Source: Verrucomicrobiales bacterium
Lineage (GTDB): Bacteria; Verrucomicrobiota; Verrucomicrobiia; Verrucomicrobiales; SLCJ01
Direction: 5' to 3'
Assembly: GCA_024636835.1 (NCBI GenBank)
Contig: JAGXGH010000133.1
Coordinates: forward strand, 1 to 36,033
DNA length: 36,033 nucleotides
Shown: positions 19,516 through 29,183 of the stretch, one piece after another
Position numbering within the stretch: the stretch's first letter is position 1
How the letters are laid out: each line of letters starts with the position of its first letter
Notes under the pieces: model-generated
Seen by the model: only the letters and a program-made list of their open reading frames with translations
What the model was told of the DNA's origin: nothing
Databases searched by the model: none
Program-made: the position numbers and the translations under genes

Positions 19516-22299
19516 TTAGAGATTGAAGGCATTTTCGACGAGTGACTTCTGCTCGCGCTTGTGAACGAGTTTAGCACCGGCTGCGGGGCTGGCCGCGGAG
19601 TCGCGCCCGGAGTAACGCACTTTGTCGTCACAGACCGCTTCAAGGTCATCGCGAATAAACATCCAAGCACCCATGTTGCGGGGCTCTTCCTGACACCAAA
19701 CGAACTTTTCAGCTTTGGTGTATGGCGCGATGAGTTCCTTCGCCATCTCACGGTGGAATGGACTGATCTGCTCGACGCGGATGATGATTGAGTTATCGAG
19801 TTTGTTTTCGCGGCGATGTTCCTCCAGATCGTAAAAAACTTTACCGGTGCAGAACACGATGCGGACGATCTTCTCTGGAGCGACTTCCGACGTGGTGTCG
19901 GCAAGCAATTCCTTGAAGCACGTGCCCTCTGCCATTTCGTCGATGGTCGAAACGCAATCGGGATGACGCAGCAGGCTCTTTGGAGTCATCAAAATCAAGG
20001 GCTTGCGGAAACTACGACGGACTTGGCGACGAAGCAGGTGAAAGTATTGCGCCGGTGTGGTGACGTTACACACCTGCATGTTGTTGTTCGCACAAAGCTG
20101 GAGGAAGCGCTCGAGACGCGCACTAGAGTGCTCAGGCCCCATGCCCTCGTAGCCGTGAGGCAGCAACATCACGATGCTGCTCGCTTGCTGCCACTTGCTC
20201 TCTGCACTGGAAATAAATTGATCGATGATCACCTGCGCGCCGTTAGCGAAATCACCAAACTGCGCTTCCCACATGATCAGAAGTTGCGGTGCGCTGAGTG
20301 AGTATCCGTAGTCGAAACCGAGTACAGCGGCCTCGGAAAGCAGTGAGTTGTAAACGCAGATGCGCTCTTGGTCTTCACTCAGATTCGACAACGGGGTGTA
20401 GCGTTCGCGAGAGTCGGCATCATAAAGGACAGCATGACGCTGGCTGAAGGTTCCGCGTCGGCAATCCTGACCGGAAAGGCGCACGCCGTTACCTTCGAGA
20501 AGCAGTGCCCCCCAGGCGAGCGATTCCGCAAATGCCCAGTCGATTCCCTCGCCGGATTCGATGGCCTTAAGGCGTGCCGGGAAAAAGCGCTTTTTGAGTG
20601 TTTGATTAAGTTTAAACTCATCAGGGATGGTGGAAAGCTTGGTCCCAATATCGGTCAACAAGGCTTTATCGATCCCTGTTTGCACGGGATCGAAGTTGAA
20701 TGGTGGCGGAGTTTCGGCGGTGGTCGACCCGTAGAAGGCGTCGATCTGCCCGCTCTCGGCAAGCTTCTTCATCTGCACGAACTCGTCTTCGAGACGGTCG
20801 ATAAAATCTTGCTGCATTTTTTCCGCATCCTCGTTAGTGACCAATCCAGCCTCGACCAATTCATCACGGAAAAGTGACGCGACCGTCGAGCGCTTTTGAA
20901 TCATCGACACGAACTTCGGCTGGGTGATCGCTGCTTGATCGGCTTCATTGTGTCCTTGTCGACGGTAGCAAACCATGTCGATCACCACGTCGCGACCAAA
21001 CTTCTGACGGAATTCCAGAGCGAGCTGAGTGGCATACATCACCTCAACCGGCTTGTCGCCATTTACATGGAAAACCGGTGCCTCGATCATTTTCGCCACA
21101 TCGGTGCAATACTGCGACGAGCGCGCATCTGCCGGTGATGTGGTGAATCCGATCTGGTTGTTCACCACCAAGTGAATCGTCCCACCTGTGCGGTAACCTG
21201 GAAGTTGCGAGAAGTTCAACAACTCGGAAACAGTCCCCTGCCCGGCGAATGCGGCATCACCATGCAAAAGAATCGGAAGCACGCGTGTGCGGGTCTCCGC
21301 ATCGCCGATCAAACGCTGACGAGCACGTGCCTTACCCTCGACCACGGGGTTCACCGCTTCGAGGTGGCTCGGGTTGGCCGCCAGGGAAAGGCGGACGGTG
21401 TGGCCGTCGCGGGTTTCGCGTTTCGACTCGAACCCAAGGTGGTATTTCACATCGCCATCGCCAGCGATCAGGTCGGGGACGTAATCCGGAGTGAACTCGT
21501 AAAGAATGGTCTTCAGCGGCTTCTTCAGGAAGTTCGCGAGAATGTTGAGACGGCCGCGGTGAGCCATTCCCATTTCAATTTCATCGATCCCCGAGGATTT
21601 AGCGCTCTCAAGGATGGAATTCAAAACCACTAGGGCAGATTCGCCGCCCTCAATGGAGAATCGCTTCTCACCGAGGAACTTCTTCCCGAGATATGTCTCA
21701 ATGGTCTCCGATTCGATCAACCACTGAAGAGCATCCTTCACTTCTTCGTCCGTGGGTTTAAACATCTCACCACGGTGCTCAATCCTATCGCGTAACCAGT
21801 GCCGCATTTCGCGATCCTGGATGTGCATGAACTCAAATCCTATCCACCCGCAGTAGATGTCTTCCAACTTTGCTCGAAGATCGCGGAGTGTCATTGGCTG
21901 ACCATCACCGAAGTATTGGGTCGCCACTGTGCGGTCGAGATCCGCCTCACTGAAGTCGAACTCTTCCAAACTCAATGCGCGAATTGGATCCGGAGCAGTG
22001 TCGCTCAGTGGATCCATCCAAGCCTGCATATGGCCGATGGCACGGTAGCCGTAGACCATCCCGAAGAGCTTGGTACGCAAGCCCACCTCTGCATGTATAG
22101 ACCCAGATCCCTCAACCGGAACGACTTCTGACGGAGAACCAGATTCTTCACGTTCTTTTTTGGTTTGCGCCGTTCCCAGCTCAAAACCTTCAAAAAACGC
22201 AGACCATGTGGGCTCCACAGCACGTGGATCTTTAAGCCACTCTTCGTATTTCTGCTCCAGCAGATCGGCGTTTTGGCGGGGCGAAACGTTTGAATTCAT
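19516..22299 (-). CDS. sucA: 2-oxoglutarate dehydrogenase E1 component
   Basis: Thiamine-diphosphate-dependent decarboxylase of the TCA cycle. It has 927 aa, typical of the SucA type. The N-terminus (LEQKYEEWLKDPRAVEPTW) matches the short E2-interacting segment of E. coli SucA. Other landmarks are MGMAHRGRLN, the SLAANPSHLEAVNPVVEGKA region, the ThDP-binding GDAAFAGQGTVSE with downstream NNQIGFTT, RRQGHNEADQ, and the transketolase-like C-terminal half (EAQFGDFANGAQ, LLPHGYEGMGPEHSSAR). The protein carries no fused E2 domain. It is first in a sucAB operon and divergent from the ABC operon, with a 271-bp shared upstream region. Confidence 0.97.
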   Translation of the reverse strand: MNSNVSPRQNADLLEQKYEEWLKDPRAVEPTWSAFFEGFELGTAQTKKEREESGSPSEVVPVEGSGSIHAEVGLRTKLFGMVYGYRAIGHMQAWMDPLSDTAPDPIRALSLEEFDFSEADLDRTVATQYFGDGQPMTLRDLRAKLEDIYCGWIGFEFMHIQDREMRHWLRDRIEHRGEMFKPTDEEVKDALQWLIESETIETYLGKKFLGEKRFSIEGGESALVVLNSILESAKSSGIDEIEMGMAHRGRLNILANFLKKPLKTILYEFTPDYVPDLIAGDGDVKYHLGFESKRETRDGHTVRLSLAANPSHLEAVNPVVEGKARARQRLIGDAETRTRVLPILLHGDAAFAGQGTVSELLNFSQLPGYRTGGTIHLVVNNQIGFTTSPADARSSQYCTDVAKMIEAPVFHVNGDKPVEVMYATQLALEFRQKFGRDVVIDMVCYRRQGHNEADQAAITQPKFVSMIQKRSTVASLFRDELVEAGLVTNEDAEKMQQDFIDRLEDEFVQMKKLAESGQIDAFYGSTTAETPPPFNFDPVQTGIDKALLTDIGTKLSTIPDEFKLNQTLKKRFFPARLKAIESGEGIDWAFAESLAWGALLLEGNGVRLSGQDCRRGTFSQRHAVLYDADSRERYTPLSNLSEDQERICVYNSLLSEAAVLGFDYGYSLSAPQLLIMWEAQFGDFANGAQVIIDQFISSAESKWQQASSIVMLLPHGYEGMGPEHSSARLERFLQLCANNNMQVCNVTTPAQYFHLLRRQVRRSFRKPLILMTPKSLLRHPDCVSTIDEMAEGTCFKELLADTTSEVAPEKIVRIVFCTGKVFYDLEEHRRENKLDNSIIIRVEQISPFHREMAKELIAPYTKAEKFVWCQEEPRNMGAWMFIRDDLEAVCDDKVRYSGRDSAASPAAGAKLVHKREQKSLVENAFNL

Positions 22300-22570
22300 G
22301 AGACGGTAAACCGAGGATTCGGATCGGTACGGGTATCCTTTACTGATGCACGATCCACAACTATTGAAAAGTAAACATTGACGCTTTTTTAACTAATTTA
22401 CAGCACTTGGTAAACAGGGCTGATTCGCCGTCAATTCTTCGCCTGGCAGAATTTCCATTGGCTTCCGTTGACGGTTCACCTAGAAACTTTGAACATGCTT
22501 TAAGCACTGAATGCGCTATCCTTGCGCTACGGCTCCAAAGCCCCCCACCGCAGCTACTTTTCTCACACCA

Positions 22571-23509
22571 ATGATCGACGTCCATAATGTCACCCGACAA
22601 TTTTACTCAAAGACGGTAGTCGATCGCATTTCTTTCCATGTCGATGCCGGCGAGGTCGTAGGTTTTCTCGGACCAAACGGTGCAGGCAAGTCGACGACGA
22701 TGCGAATGCTCACCGGATACCTGCCACCCACCTCGGGCGGTATCAAGGTAGCAGGGCACGACATCCTTACCGATTCCATCGCTGCCCGCCGCGAAATCGG
22801 CTACATGCCGGAAAACGTCCCTCTTTACACAGACATGCGGGTGAAGGAATACCTGCACTTCCGCGCACGGCTCAAAGGCCTCTCAGGCAAGGAACTCCGC
22901 ATCCGCGTGGGCGCGGTCATGGATCGTTGCGGGCTTACCGATGTCCGCCGCAAGATCATTAGAACACTCTCGCGCGGATATCGTCAGCGCGTGGGGCTTG
23001 CTGATGCGCTCGTCCACCAGCCGAAACTTCTCATCCTCGATGAACCAACCAACGGCCTCGACCCCAATCAAATCCGTCAGGTGCGCGAGTTGATCCAAGA
23101 CCTCTCGGAAAATCACACCGTCCTGCTTTCCACTCACATCCTTTCCGAGGTCGAAGCGGTTTGTGGACGCGTGATCATCATTAACGAAGGCACCATCAAA
23201 GCCGCAGACACTCCGGAAAACCTCGTCAACCAACTGCGCCGAGCAGGTACCGTTCATCTCGAAATCCAAGCCGTCCCCGAAATCGCCGAGGCCAAACTCC
23301 GCGAAATCTCCGTAATCAAGAAAGTCACTCTTGAATGTGAGATCGAAGGTGGATGGAAACGATTCGTCATCCGCGCCGAATCCGGCACCGACGTGCGGCA
23401 AAAAATCGTCGCCCTGTGCGCGGCAAACGGATGGCCGCTTCGTGAGATCAGCCGACTCTCCGCCAACCTCGAAGATGTGTTCGTCGAACTGACACAGCGC
23501 CAAATTTAG
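22571..23509 (+). CDS. ABC transporter ATP-binding protein, GldA-like
   Basis: Encodes 312 aa from the ATG at 22571; an upstream ATG at 22511 would add 20 atypical residues. Walker A is GPNGAGKST (34-42), the signature is a variant LSRGYRQRVGLA, and Walker B is LLILDEPTNGLDP. The C-terminal 90 residues form an extra domain typical of GldA/NatA-like proteins. It powers an ABC-2 type exporter; permease, GldG-like and DUF4340 genes follow with 6-, 36- and 18-bp gaps, so all four form one operon. In Bacteroidetes the Gld ABC transporter is needed for gliding, but homologues are common in non-gliding bacteria, so the substrate here is open. Confidence 0.92.
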   Translation: MIDVHNVTRQFYSKTVVDRISFHVDAGEVVGFLGPNGAGKSTTMRMLTGYLPPTSGGIKVAGHDILTDSIAARREIGYMPENVPLYTDMRVKEYLHFRARLKGLSGKELRIRVGAVMDRCGLTDVRRKIIRTLSRGYRQRVGLADALVHQPKLLILDEPTNGLDPNQIRQVRELIQDLSENHTVLLSTHILSEVEAVCGRVIIINEGTIKAADTPENLVNQLRRAGTVHLEIQAVPEIAEAKLREISVIKKVTLECEIEGGWKRFVIRAESGTDVRQKIVALCAANGWPLREISRLSANLEDVFVELTQRQI

Positions 23510-23515
23510 CCAGCC

Positions 23516-24274
23516 ATGACCGCATTCATCACCATTCTCCGCAAAGAGCTGCGAGGGTTCTTCCTTTCACCCGTTGCCTATGTCGTCATCTCCATGATGA
23601 TGATCGTTCAGGGTGTATCGTTTTTGTTCGCTCTTAAACCACTGCTCACAGGACCACAAAACATGAGCCTGGTTCAGGCGCAGTTTACCGGAGCGCTGTT
23701 CTGGATTCCGCTCTTCGTGTTATTCCCGCTCATCACAATGCGCTTATTCTCCGAAGAGCAGAAAATGGGCACCCTTGAGATGTTGCTCACCGCGCCCGTC
23801 CGTATGGCGGATGTCGTATTGGCAAAATTCTTCGCCTGCTTGATCTTCTATATCATCCTGTGGCTACCCACCATCCTCCACTACCTGTTGCTGGAATGGA
23901 TCGGCGGTATTGAACACGCATTCCCCGTTTACGCCCTCGCTGGTGCATTCTGCATCATCGTGCTGTTGGGAATGATGAATATCGCGATAGGTTGTCTGGC
24001 CTCATCCTTGAGTGCCAACCAGATCGTCGCGGGCGTTCTGACCTTTGCCTTGATTGTCATGCTATTCCTTCTCGGTCACCTACCCGGCAGCAGTCTCGGC
24101 GGACTTTCCGAGATCGTTCAAGAATTCTTCGAGCACATCAACTCCGACCTCCATATGCAGCGCTTCAGTTCCGGCATGGTCGACACCCGACCGATCGCCT
24201 ACTACCTCAGCGCTACCGCCGTGTTGCTGGTCGCCACCACTTTCACACTCAACGCCCGCCGCTGGAAAAACTGA
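23516..24274 (+). CDS. ABC-2 type permease, GldF-like
   Basis: Encodes 252 aa with six predicted membrane segments (about 17-37, 58-80, 105-130, 140-165, 170-190, 225-245). The motif FSEEQKMGTLEMLLTAPV in the first cytoplasmic loop is characteristic of ABC-2 permeases and likely touches the ATPase. It begins 6 bp after the ATPase gene and is the only transmembrane permease in the operon, so it probably forms a homodimer. Its substrate is unknown. Confidence 0.9.
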   Translation: MTAFITILRKELRGFFLSPVAYVVISMMMIVQGVSFLFALKPLLTGPQNMSLVQAQFTGALFWIPLFVLFPLITMRLFSEEQKMGTLEMLLTAPVRMADVVLAKFFACLIFYIILWLPTILHYLLLEWIGGIEHAFPVYALAGAFCIIVLLGMMNIAIGCLASSLSANQIVAGVLTFALIVMLFLLGHLPGSSLGGLSEIVQEFFEHINSDLHMQRFSSGMVDTRPIAYYLSATAVLLVATTFTLNARRWKN

Positions 24275-24310
24275 TCCTGCGCGTTATCCGGCCTTTTCCA
24301 TTTTTCCACT

Positions 24311-25813
24311 ATGTCGAAAGACAACCCCACTAAAGAACCCGATCACGGAACGTCTGCGACGAAAGTTCGCTCGGCGGCATCCGCGGCGAACTCACTCATC
24401 CAAATGGGCTTGTTGGTGGTCATTTTTCTGGTTGCCAACTTCGCCGCTGCGAAATGGTATCTGAGTCGGGATTTTTCGCCGAATGAAATTCACACTCTCT
24501 CGGAAACCACCCAAAAAGTCATCGCGTCCATTGACAGTGAAACACGCATCATCGCCGCGTTCTCGGAGACCAGTCCTGACTTTGCCCGCATCACCGAACT
24601 CACCGAGCGCTTTGACGATGTCGGTGGTAATACAATCACCGCCGAGGTGCTTGACCCCGTCCGCAACCCAAACCGTGCCCGTGAGATCAGCACGAACTTC
24701 AAACACGAATTTCACCGCAATGCTGTGCTCATCGTGAAAAACGGCAGCCTCCGTGAAATCCCCGAAGAAGATCTTTTCCTCCTCGAGCGCGACCAATCGG
24801 GACAATGGGTGCGCGGAGCGTTCATTGGCGAAGACGCTATCACTTCCGCTCTACTCTCTCTCCAACGCGCAAAACAACCCGTCCTCTATATTCTCACCGG
24901 TAAAGGGGCCTGGCCCCGCACCAACCAAGGAACCGGTGCCGATATTCTGGCCACACTGATTAACCAGCGCCAAGGCGTGGCCGTTCGCGAACTCAGCCTC
25001 AAAGACGTCGACGCCATTCCCGATGACGCCAGCGCACTGATTCTCGTCAATGCGCGATACGACTTCACCGGACGTGAGCTCGGACTTGTCCGCAAGTTCT
25101 TCGAAGAGCGCAAAGGCGGACTCATCACCCTTCTCAACCCCACCGAATCCCTGCCAAACTTCGAAGCCTTCCTGAGACTTTACGGCGTCAATGTCGGCCA
25201 CCTTCCTGTCGTTACACGCACCCAACAAGTTGGCGGCAATGACCTCACCGTTTACGACGTCCCCGTCGAGTTTCTTGCCGGTGCGGAGTGGACAGATTCT
25301 TTCCTCAATGTCGATACCGTTTTCCCTGGCCGCTCATGTTTCCTCCAAGTCGATGAAGGCACCGACGAATTGTTGCGCCGCAAAATCCAGGTTGCCTCGC
25401 TCGCTCTTTCTCCCGGCGACTACTGGGCAGAAAGCAGACCCGACGTCACACCCGCCGAACTCACCCCTGGCGAAGACATTCCCGGCCCGCTGTCGCTGGC
25501 AGCCATGGTCGAAAAAGGAAACGTCGACGACGCCCGACTTCGCGTCCGCAGTTCACGCATGGTCGTCATCGCCAACCCGCACCTGCTAGACCCGCCCACA
25601 CTCAACCAAGCCAACGTCGACTTTCTCTTCTCGGCGATCAGCTGGACGATGAACGAGGAACTCACCGTCGGCATCACACCCGCCACTCCATCCTTGTTCA
25701 GACTTCAGATGAAAGAGGGCTCCCAAGCCACTCTCTCGTGGGTGGTTTGCGGACTGCTCCCCGCCACAACCTTGATCCTCGGGTTCCTCGTCTTCCAACG
25801 CCGCCGCGCGTAA
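24311..25813 (+). CDS. GldG family ABC auxiliary protein
   Basis: Encodes 500 aa. A charged N-terminus leads to a membrane helix (~34-54, QMGLLVVIFLVANFAAAKWY), a large periplasmic region and a C-terminal helix (~474-494) ending in RRRA. The segment LSETTQKVIASIDSETRIIA and the following alpha/beta region match the auxiliary domain found in GldG and other gliding-type ABC systems. It likely works in the periplasm with the permease encoded just upstream. The catalytic or binding role of this family is not known. It lies in the operon between the permease and DUF4340 genes. Confidence 0.85.
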   Translation: MSKDNPTKEPDHGTSATKVRSAASAANSLIQMGLLVVIFLVANFAAAKWYLSRDFSPNEIHTLSETTQKVIASIDSETRIIAAFSETSPDFARITELTERFDDVGGNTITAEVLDPVRNPNRAREISTNFKHEFHRNAVLIVKNGSLREIPEEDLFLLERDQSGQWVRGAFIGEDAITSALLSLQRAKQPVLYILTGKGAWPRTNQGTGADILATLINQRQGVAVRELSLKDVDAIPDDASALILVNARYDFTGRELGLVRKFFEERKGGLITLLNPTESLPNFEAFLRLYGVNVGHLPVVTRTQQVGGNDLTVYDVPVEFLAGAEWTDSFLNVDTVFPGRSCFLQVDEGTDELLRRKIQVASLALSPGDYWAESRPDVTPAELTPGEDIPGPLSLAAMVEKGNVDDARLRVRSSRMVVIANPHLLDPPTLNQANVDFLFSAISWTMNEELTVGITPATPSLFRLQMKEGSQATLSWVVCGLLPATTLILGFLVFQRRRA

Positions 25814-25831
25814 TTCTTCCACACTTGCCTC

Positions 25832-27706
25832 ATGCGAATCGGATCGAGCATCGTCCTTATCATCCTGGCAGCTGCCTCCCTGTGGTATGCCAAGGATGCA
25901 TTCACGCCTGCCGACCCTGCGGCCACTCCACCAGCTATCGGAGAAACGTTGATCCGCTTCGAGCCAGCAACAATTTCTTCCATCGACATCGTCCGTCAGG
26001 GTCAGCGCGCTCACATCGAACGCGACGCGCGCGGTGCATGGCAAATGGACTCTCCGATCAACGATCGCGTCGACTTTCAGGCTTTGCTCGCGCTGATGGT
26101 GAGCCTTAACGGCATGATCATTGAAGACGGATTCGAACTCGAAGAAGTGCGCAAAAACCACCCCGCAGAACTCACCGACTACGGGCTTGCCGACAACGGC
26201 GTCGATGTCATATTGAGAAATAATCGTGGCGAGTCCATTGCGCGGTTTCGTATCGGGAGTCTCGCACCATTGAGCGTCAATGATATCCCGACCACGTATG
26301 TCCAGCGTCTCGACCGCGAATACAAGAACCGTATTTTTGTCGTCGGAGGGAACTTACGACTGATCGTTGACCGTCCATTCGAAACATGGCGCGATCAGCG
26401 CCCGCTCTTCCTCCCCCGTCCACCTCTGAAAATCCGCATCGCTCAAGGACAGCGGCAGATCGAACTCTCCAGAAAAACCGCAGACTCACCGTGGGTCATG
26501 GAAAGCCCGCTCTCTACGGCAGCCGATCAAGATGCAGTGTCCACACTTCTCGCGTCGCTCTCCGAACCCATTGCTACCGATATCGTCGCGCTAGACAGCA
26601 ATGAGCAAGCCGCCACGGCCGCAAAATCCATCAGTATTTGGATGCAGAAACACAGTGCCGCCAAACTAGTCAAAGGCAATCCCGCCTTGGATGAAAAGCC
26701 GATCACCTTGACGCTTCTCCCCATCAAACCTGAGGAGGAATCTCTCACCCTCTTGTCGAACGACCGCAAATCCGCGCTGATGTTACCGACCACTGCCGAG
26801 CAAGCCTTCGATCTCGACTCCAACCGCTATCGCTCGCGCACTCTCGCAAATATCGATCCAGCGAAGATTTTCAACATCCTCATCCGCGACCCCGCAGAGG
26901 CTTCGTCACTAGTTCAGCTTCGCCGTCGTGGACGCGAGTGGGAGGTGATGCTCAGAGGTGAATGGAAACGCTCGAACGACAAACTCATTTTCGAAACGCT
27001 CACCGCAATCAACGAAACCAACATCGTCAATTTCGCCGCCGATGGAACAACCGATTACGCACAGTTCGGCCTCGATCAACCCATTCTTCAAGCCGCCTTC
27101 ATCTCACTCGAGGAGTCGAATGCAATCCGGCTGAACATAGGACGCAACGAGGACGGTAAACACTTCGCCAAGTTTGACGGCCAACCCTTCATCTACGAGG
27201 TGCCCGACGCCCTTGCCTTCCTTCTCCCTACCAACCCCGGAGCATGGCTCTCAACCATTCCGTTCAATTTCTCCGCCCTCGACCTCCGCCAAGTGAAAAT
27301 CACCCAACAAGAATGGGCTCCGCTAACGCTGCGCTACAACTACCTCGATAGCCTTTGGATTGGACTCCTCGGAGAGAAAGATGTTACTCCCCAACTCAAC
27401 ACCGTATCCGCACACGAAATGGCCGCACAATTGGAACGACTCCAAGTCGACCGCTGGTCAACCACCGTCTCTGGTGACGCGCTACGCAAATTGAGCGAGC
27501 CTATCCTCAGCGTCGAATTCCAAGTCGTCCCCACCGAGGCCGACGGAACAGAAGGTAAGGTCGTAGAGCACACTATCGACTTCACCCCCGTGAACAAAAC
27601 CTCGAAATTCTGGTTAGGTCGTATCGACAAACGCCCTGAAGTCTTCCTCATCGACGTCGCAAAGCTAGCGCTCCTCTTCCCGCAGTCTCTGCTGTCTCCG
27701 CAGTAG
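25832..27706 (+). CDS. DUF4340 domain-containing protein
   Basis: Encodes 624 aa. A single N-terminal hydrophobic helix (~5-22, SSIVLIILAAASLWYAKDA) is followed by a long extracytoplasmic part with repeated motifs of the DUF4340 type, for example RDARGAWQMDSPINDRVD, ADNGVDVILRN, RRRGREWEVML and LDQPILQAAF, where Trp-containing beta strands recur. It is the last gene of the GldA/F/G-like operon; such proteins are usually encoded with these ABC transporters. It may shape substrate handling outside the cytoplasmic membrane; its function is unproven. Confidence 0.82.
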   Translation: MRIGSSIVLIILAAASLWYAKDAFTPADPAATPPAIGETLIRFEPATISSIDIVRQGQRAHIERDARGAWQMDSPINDRVDFQALLALMVSLNGMIIEDGFELEEVRKNHPAELTDYGLADNGVDVILRNNRGESIARFRIGSLAPLSVNDIPTTYVQRLDREYKNRIFVVGGNLRLIVDRPFETWRDQRPLFLPRPPLKIRIAQGQRQIELSRKTADSPWVMESPLSTAADQDAVSTLLASLSEPIATDIVALDSNEQAATAAKSISIWMQKHSAAKLVKGNPALDEKPITLTLLPIKPEEESLTLLSNDRKSALMLPTTAEQAFDLDSNRYRSRTLANIDPAKIFNILIRDPAEASSLVQLRRRGREWEVMLRGEWKRSNDKLIFETLTAINETNIVNFAADGTTDYAQFGLDQPILQAAFISLEESNAIRLNIGRNEDGKHFAKFDGQPFIYEVPDALAFLLPTNPGAWLSTIPFNFSALDLRQVKITQQEWAPLTLRYNYLDSLWIGLLGEKDVTPQLNTVSAHEMAAQLERLQVDRWSTTVSGDALRKLSEPILSVEFQVVPTEADGTEGKVVEHTIDFTPVNKTSKFWLGRIDKRPEVFLIDVAKLALLFPQSLLSPQ

Positions 27707-27738
27707 TAAAAGGCTCGTCGGTGAAGTTAATAAAATGT

Positions 27739-27768
27739 TTGCATTGATCTCGAAATGGCGTGTTTAAT
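27739..27768 (+). promoter_or_regulatory. Possible promoter of the PEP-CTERM gene
   Basis: TTGCAT (27739-27744) and TTTAAT (27763-27768) are spaced by 18 bases, about 60 bases before the ATG of the PEP-CTERM gene. The match is moderate and is not supported by other data. Confidence 0.35.
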
Positions 27769-27829
27769 GCTTTCAAGCGATGAAGAATCATACATCGTGG
27801 TTCCCACCATCTCAAAATAACACAACAAA

Positions 27830-28693
27830 ATGATGCAGACATTCAGAAAAAATCTCCTCATCGGAGCCGTCATGGCGGGTGCTGCCTGCCATTCCGTCTC
27901 GGCCGTCACAATCTTTCAGACCGTCGAGAATATTGACTGGAACAGTGCCATGTGGGGTACTCCTGCCGCTGCTCCCACGGCCGGTAATGACTACGTGACC
28001 ACGTCAGGCAATACCCGAATCCCGGCTAACACCTCCAATTCAACGTTTGGCGGTGATTCCCTCACTGTGGTCAGCGGTTCTTCAGCATTGATGAAAAACA
28101 GCGGTTCCACATCGACCATCAATGGCGCTTTCAATCTTGATGGCGGCTTGCTCAATCTGGGGCCGAACGGTGGTGTTGACAGTAATCTTTCGGGAACCCT
28201 TGATGTTGCCAGCTTCAACGTAACTGGTATCGGCAGTCAGATACAGATCGGCAACGCCGGCGGTAACCTGACCGTTACCTCAGCGCTTAGCGGCACCGGG
28301 AATTTGGACTTGGTTGGCGCAAACAGTCAAATCGTCGACATCGTGAGTTTCAACGGGCTCAGCAGCTATTCCGGCGCGATCAGTCTCGGGACATCAGGGG
28401 CTCTGACTCTGGGATTCGGAACTTCGAGTTACACCTTTTCGAACGCGCTTACGATTTTCGACACCTCCGTTCTCCAAGTAAACAGCGGTCAGACATTGAC
28501 ATTCAACCTAGGTGATCTGGTTGATCCCAATGGAGCCGTCGCAGCAGGGACCTACACAGGTGGGGACTTGAATGCACTCGGATCGAATTATGCCAATAAC
28601 GGCGGCACGATTGTTGTGGTTCCGGAACCTTCGGGCGCAATTCTCTCGCTACTCGGACTTGGCAGTCTGTGCCTCGTGCGCCGCCGTCGCTAA
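27830..28693 (+). CDS. PEP-CTERM sorting domain protein
   Basis: Encodes 287 aa. A signal peptide (~1-24) precedes a long Gly/Ser/Thr/Asn-rich mature region with repeated short beta-like motifs (GNLTVTSALSGTGNLD), as in extracellular or adhesin-like proteins. The C-terminus VVPEPSGAILSLLGLGSLCL followed by an Arg cluster is the PEP-CTERM signal: PEP motif, hydrophobic helix and basic tail, which exosortase processes. The signal is typical of Verrucomicrobiota. No exosortase gene is in the window. A hairpin terminator follows the stop. It may be a separate transcript after the DUF4340 operon, as the gap is 123 bp. Confidence 0.88.
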   Translation: MMQTFRKNLLIGAVMAGAACHSVSAVTIFQTVENIDWNSAMWGTPAAAPTAGNDYVTTSGNTRIPANTSNSTFGGDSLTVVSGSSALMKNSGSTSTINGAFNLDGGLLNLGPNGGVDSNLSGTLDVASFNVTGIGSQIQIGNAGGNLTVTSALSGTGNLDLVGANSQIVDIVSFNGLSSYSGAISLGTSGALTLGFGTSSYTFSNALTIFDTSVLQVNSGQTLTFNLGDLVDPNGAVAAGTYTGGDLNALGSNYANNGGTIVVVPEPSGAILSLLGLGSLCLVRRRR

Positions 28694-28717
28694 AACTCTG
28701 ATTATCACAACATTCCG

Positions 28718-28750
28718 AAAAGCGGAGCGGCTCCTGCTGCTCCGCTTTTT
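28718..28750 (+). terminator. Rho-independent terminator after the PEP-CTERM gene
   Basis: AAAAGCGGAGC (28718-28728) pairs with GCTCCGCTTTT (28739-28749) across a 10-base loop, followed by one more T. The A and T flanks would allow termination in both directions, fitting the convergent vapC gene. Two further small palindromes follow at 28757-28768 (CCCG-ATTT-CGGG) and 28773-28789 (ATACCAA-ATC-TTGGTAT). Confidence 0.75.
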
Positions 28751-28793
28751 CAGCTTCCCGATTTCGGGACTGATACCAAATCTTGGTATAGGA

Positions 28794-29183
28794 TCATTCT
28801 GGCTCGCGTGCAAGATCAGGGCATTTATTCAAAATCCCTTTGTCACAAGTATACAGCATAGCCCCTATGTCTTCTGCTAGTGCCACGTATTGACTGTCAT
28901 AGGCCGAGCAGCCAGTTCTTCTTGCTACGGCTAATACACGTTCCGGAGCTATTTCATAGCTACGCCCATCCATCAACTCGACCGCATCCTCTAAAAGCTG
29001 GTAGACATCATCCGTGGCTATGAACTCGTTCCGCTCATAGGTAGTGAGAACGTTCAAAAATTCATCGAGCCATAGTCGAGGGGCACACCAATCCGGATCG
29101 CATTCCATCAAACGGTCAACACTATCTGATCTCTCCCCCCGAATCAAAAAGTAGGTGATGATATTCGTATCAACGACGATCAC
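28794..29183 (-). CDS. PIN-domain ribonuclease toxin, VapC family
   Basis: Encodes 129 aa from a GTG that overlaps the antitoxin stop as GTGA. The PIN acidic residues are visible: D5 in VVDTN, E41 in WLDEFLN, D96 in SAYDSQYVALA and D114 in YTCDKGI. The family cleaves RNA, often tRNA or rRNA, and is held inactive by its antitoxin. The order antitoxin-toxin with overlapping ends is the usual layout. A helical insertion region (~51-80) is normal for VapC. The complete set of catalytic residues suggests the toxin is intact. Confidence 0.9.
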   Translation of the reverse strand: MIVVDTNIITYFLIRGERSDSVDRLMECDPDWCAPRLWLDEFLNVLTTYERNEFIATDDVYQLLEDAVELMDGRSYEIAPERVLAVARRTGCSAYDSQYVALAEDIGAMLYTCDKGILNKCPDLAREPE

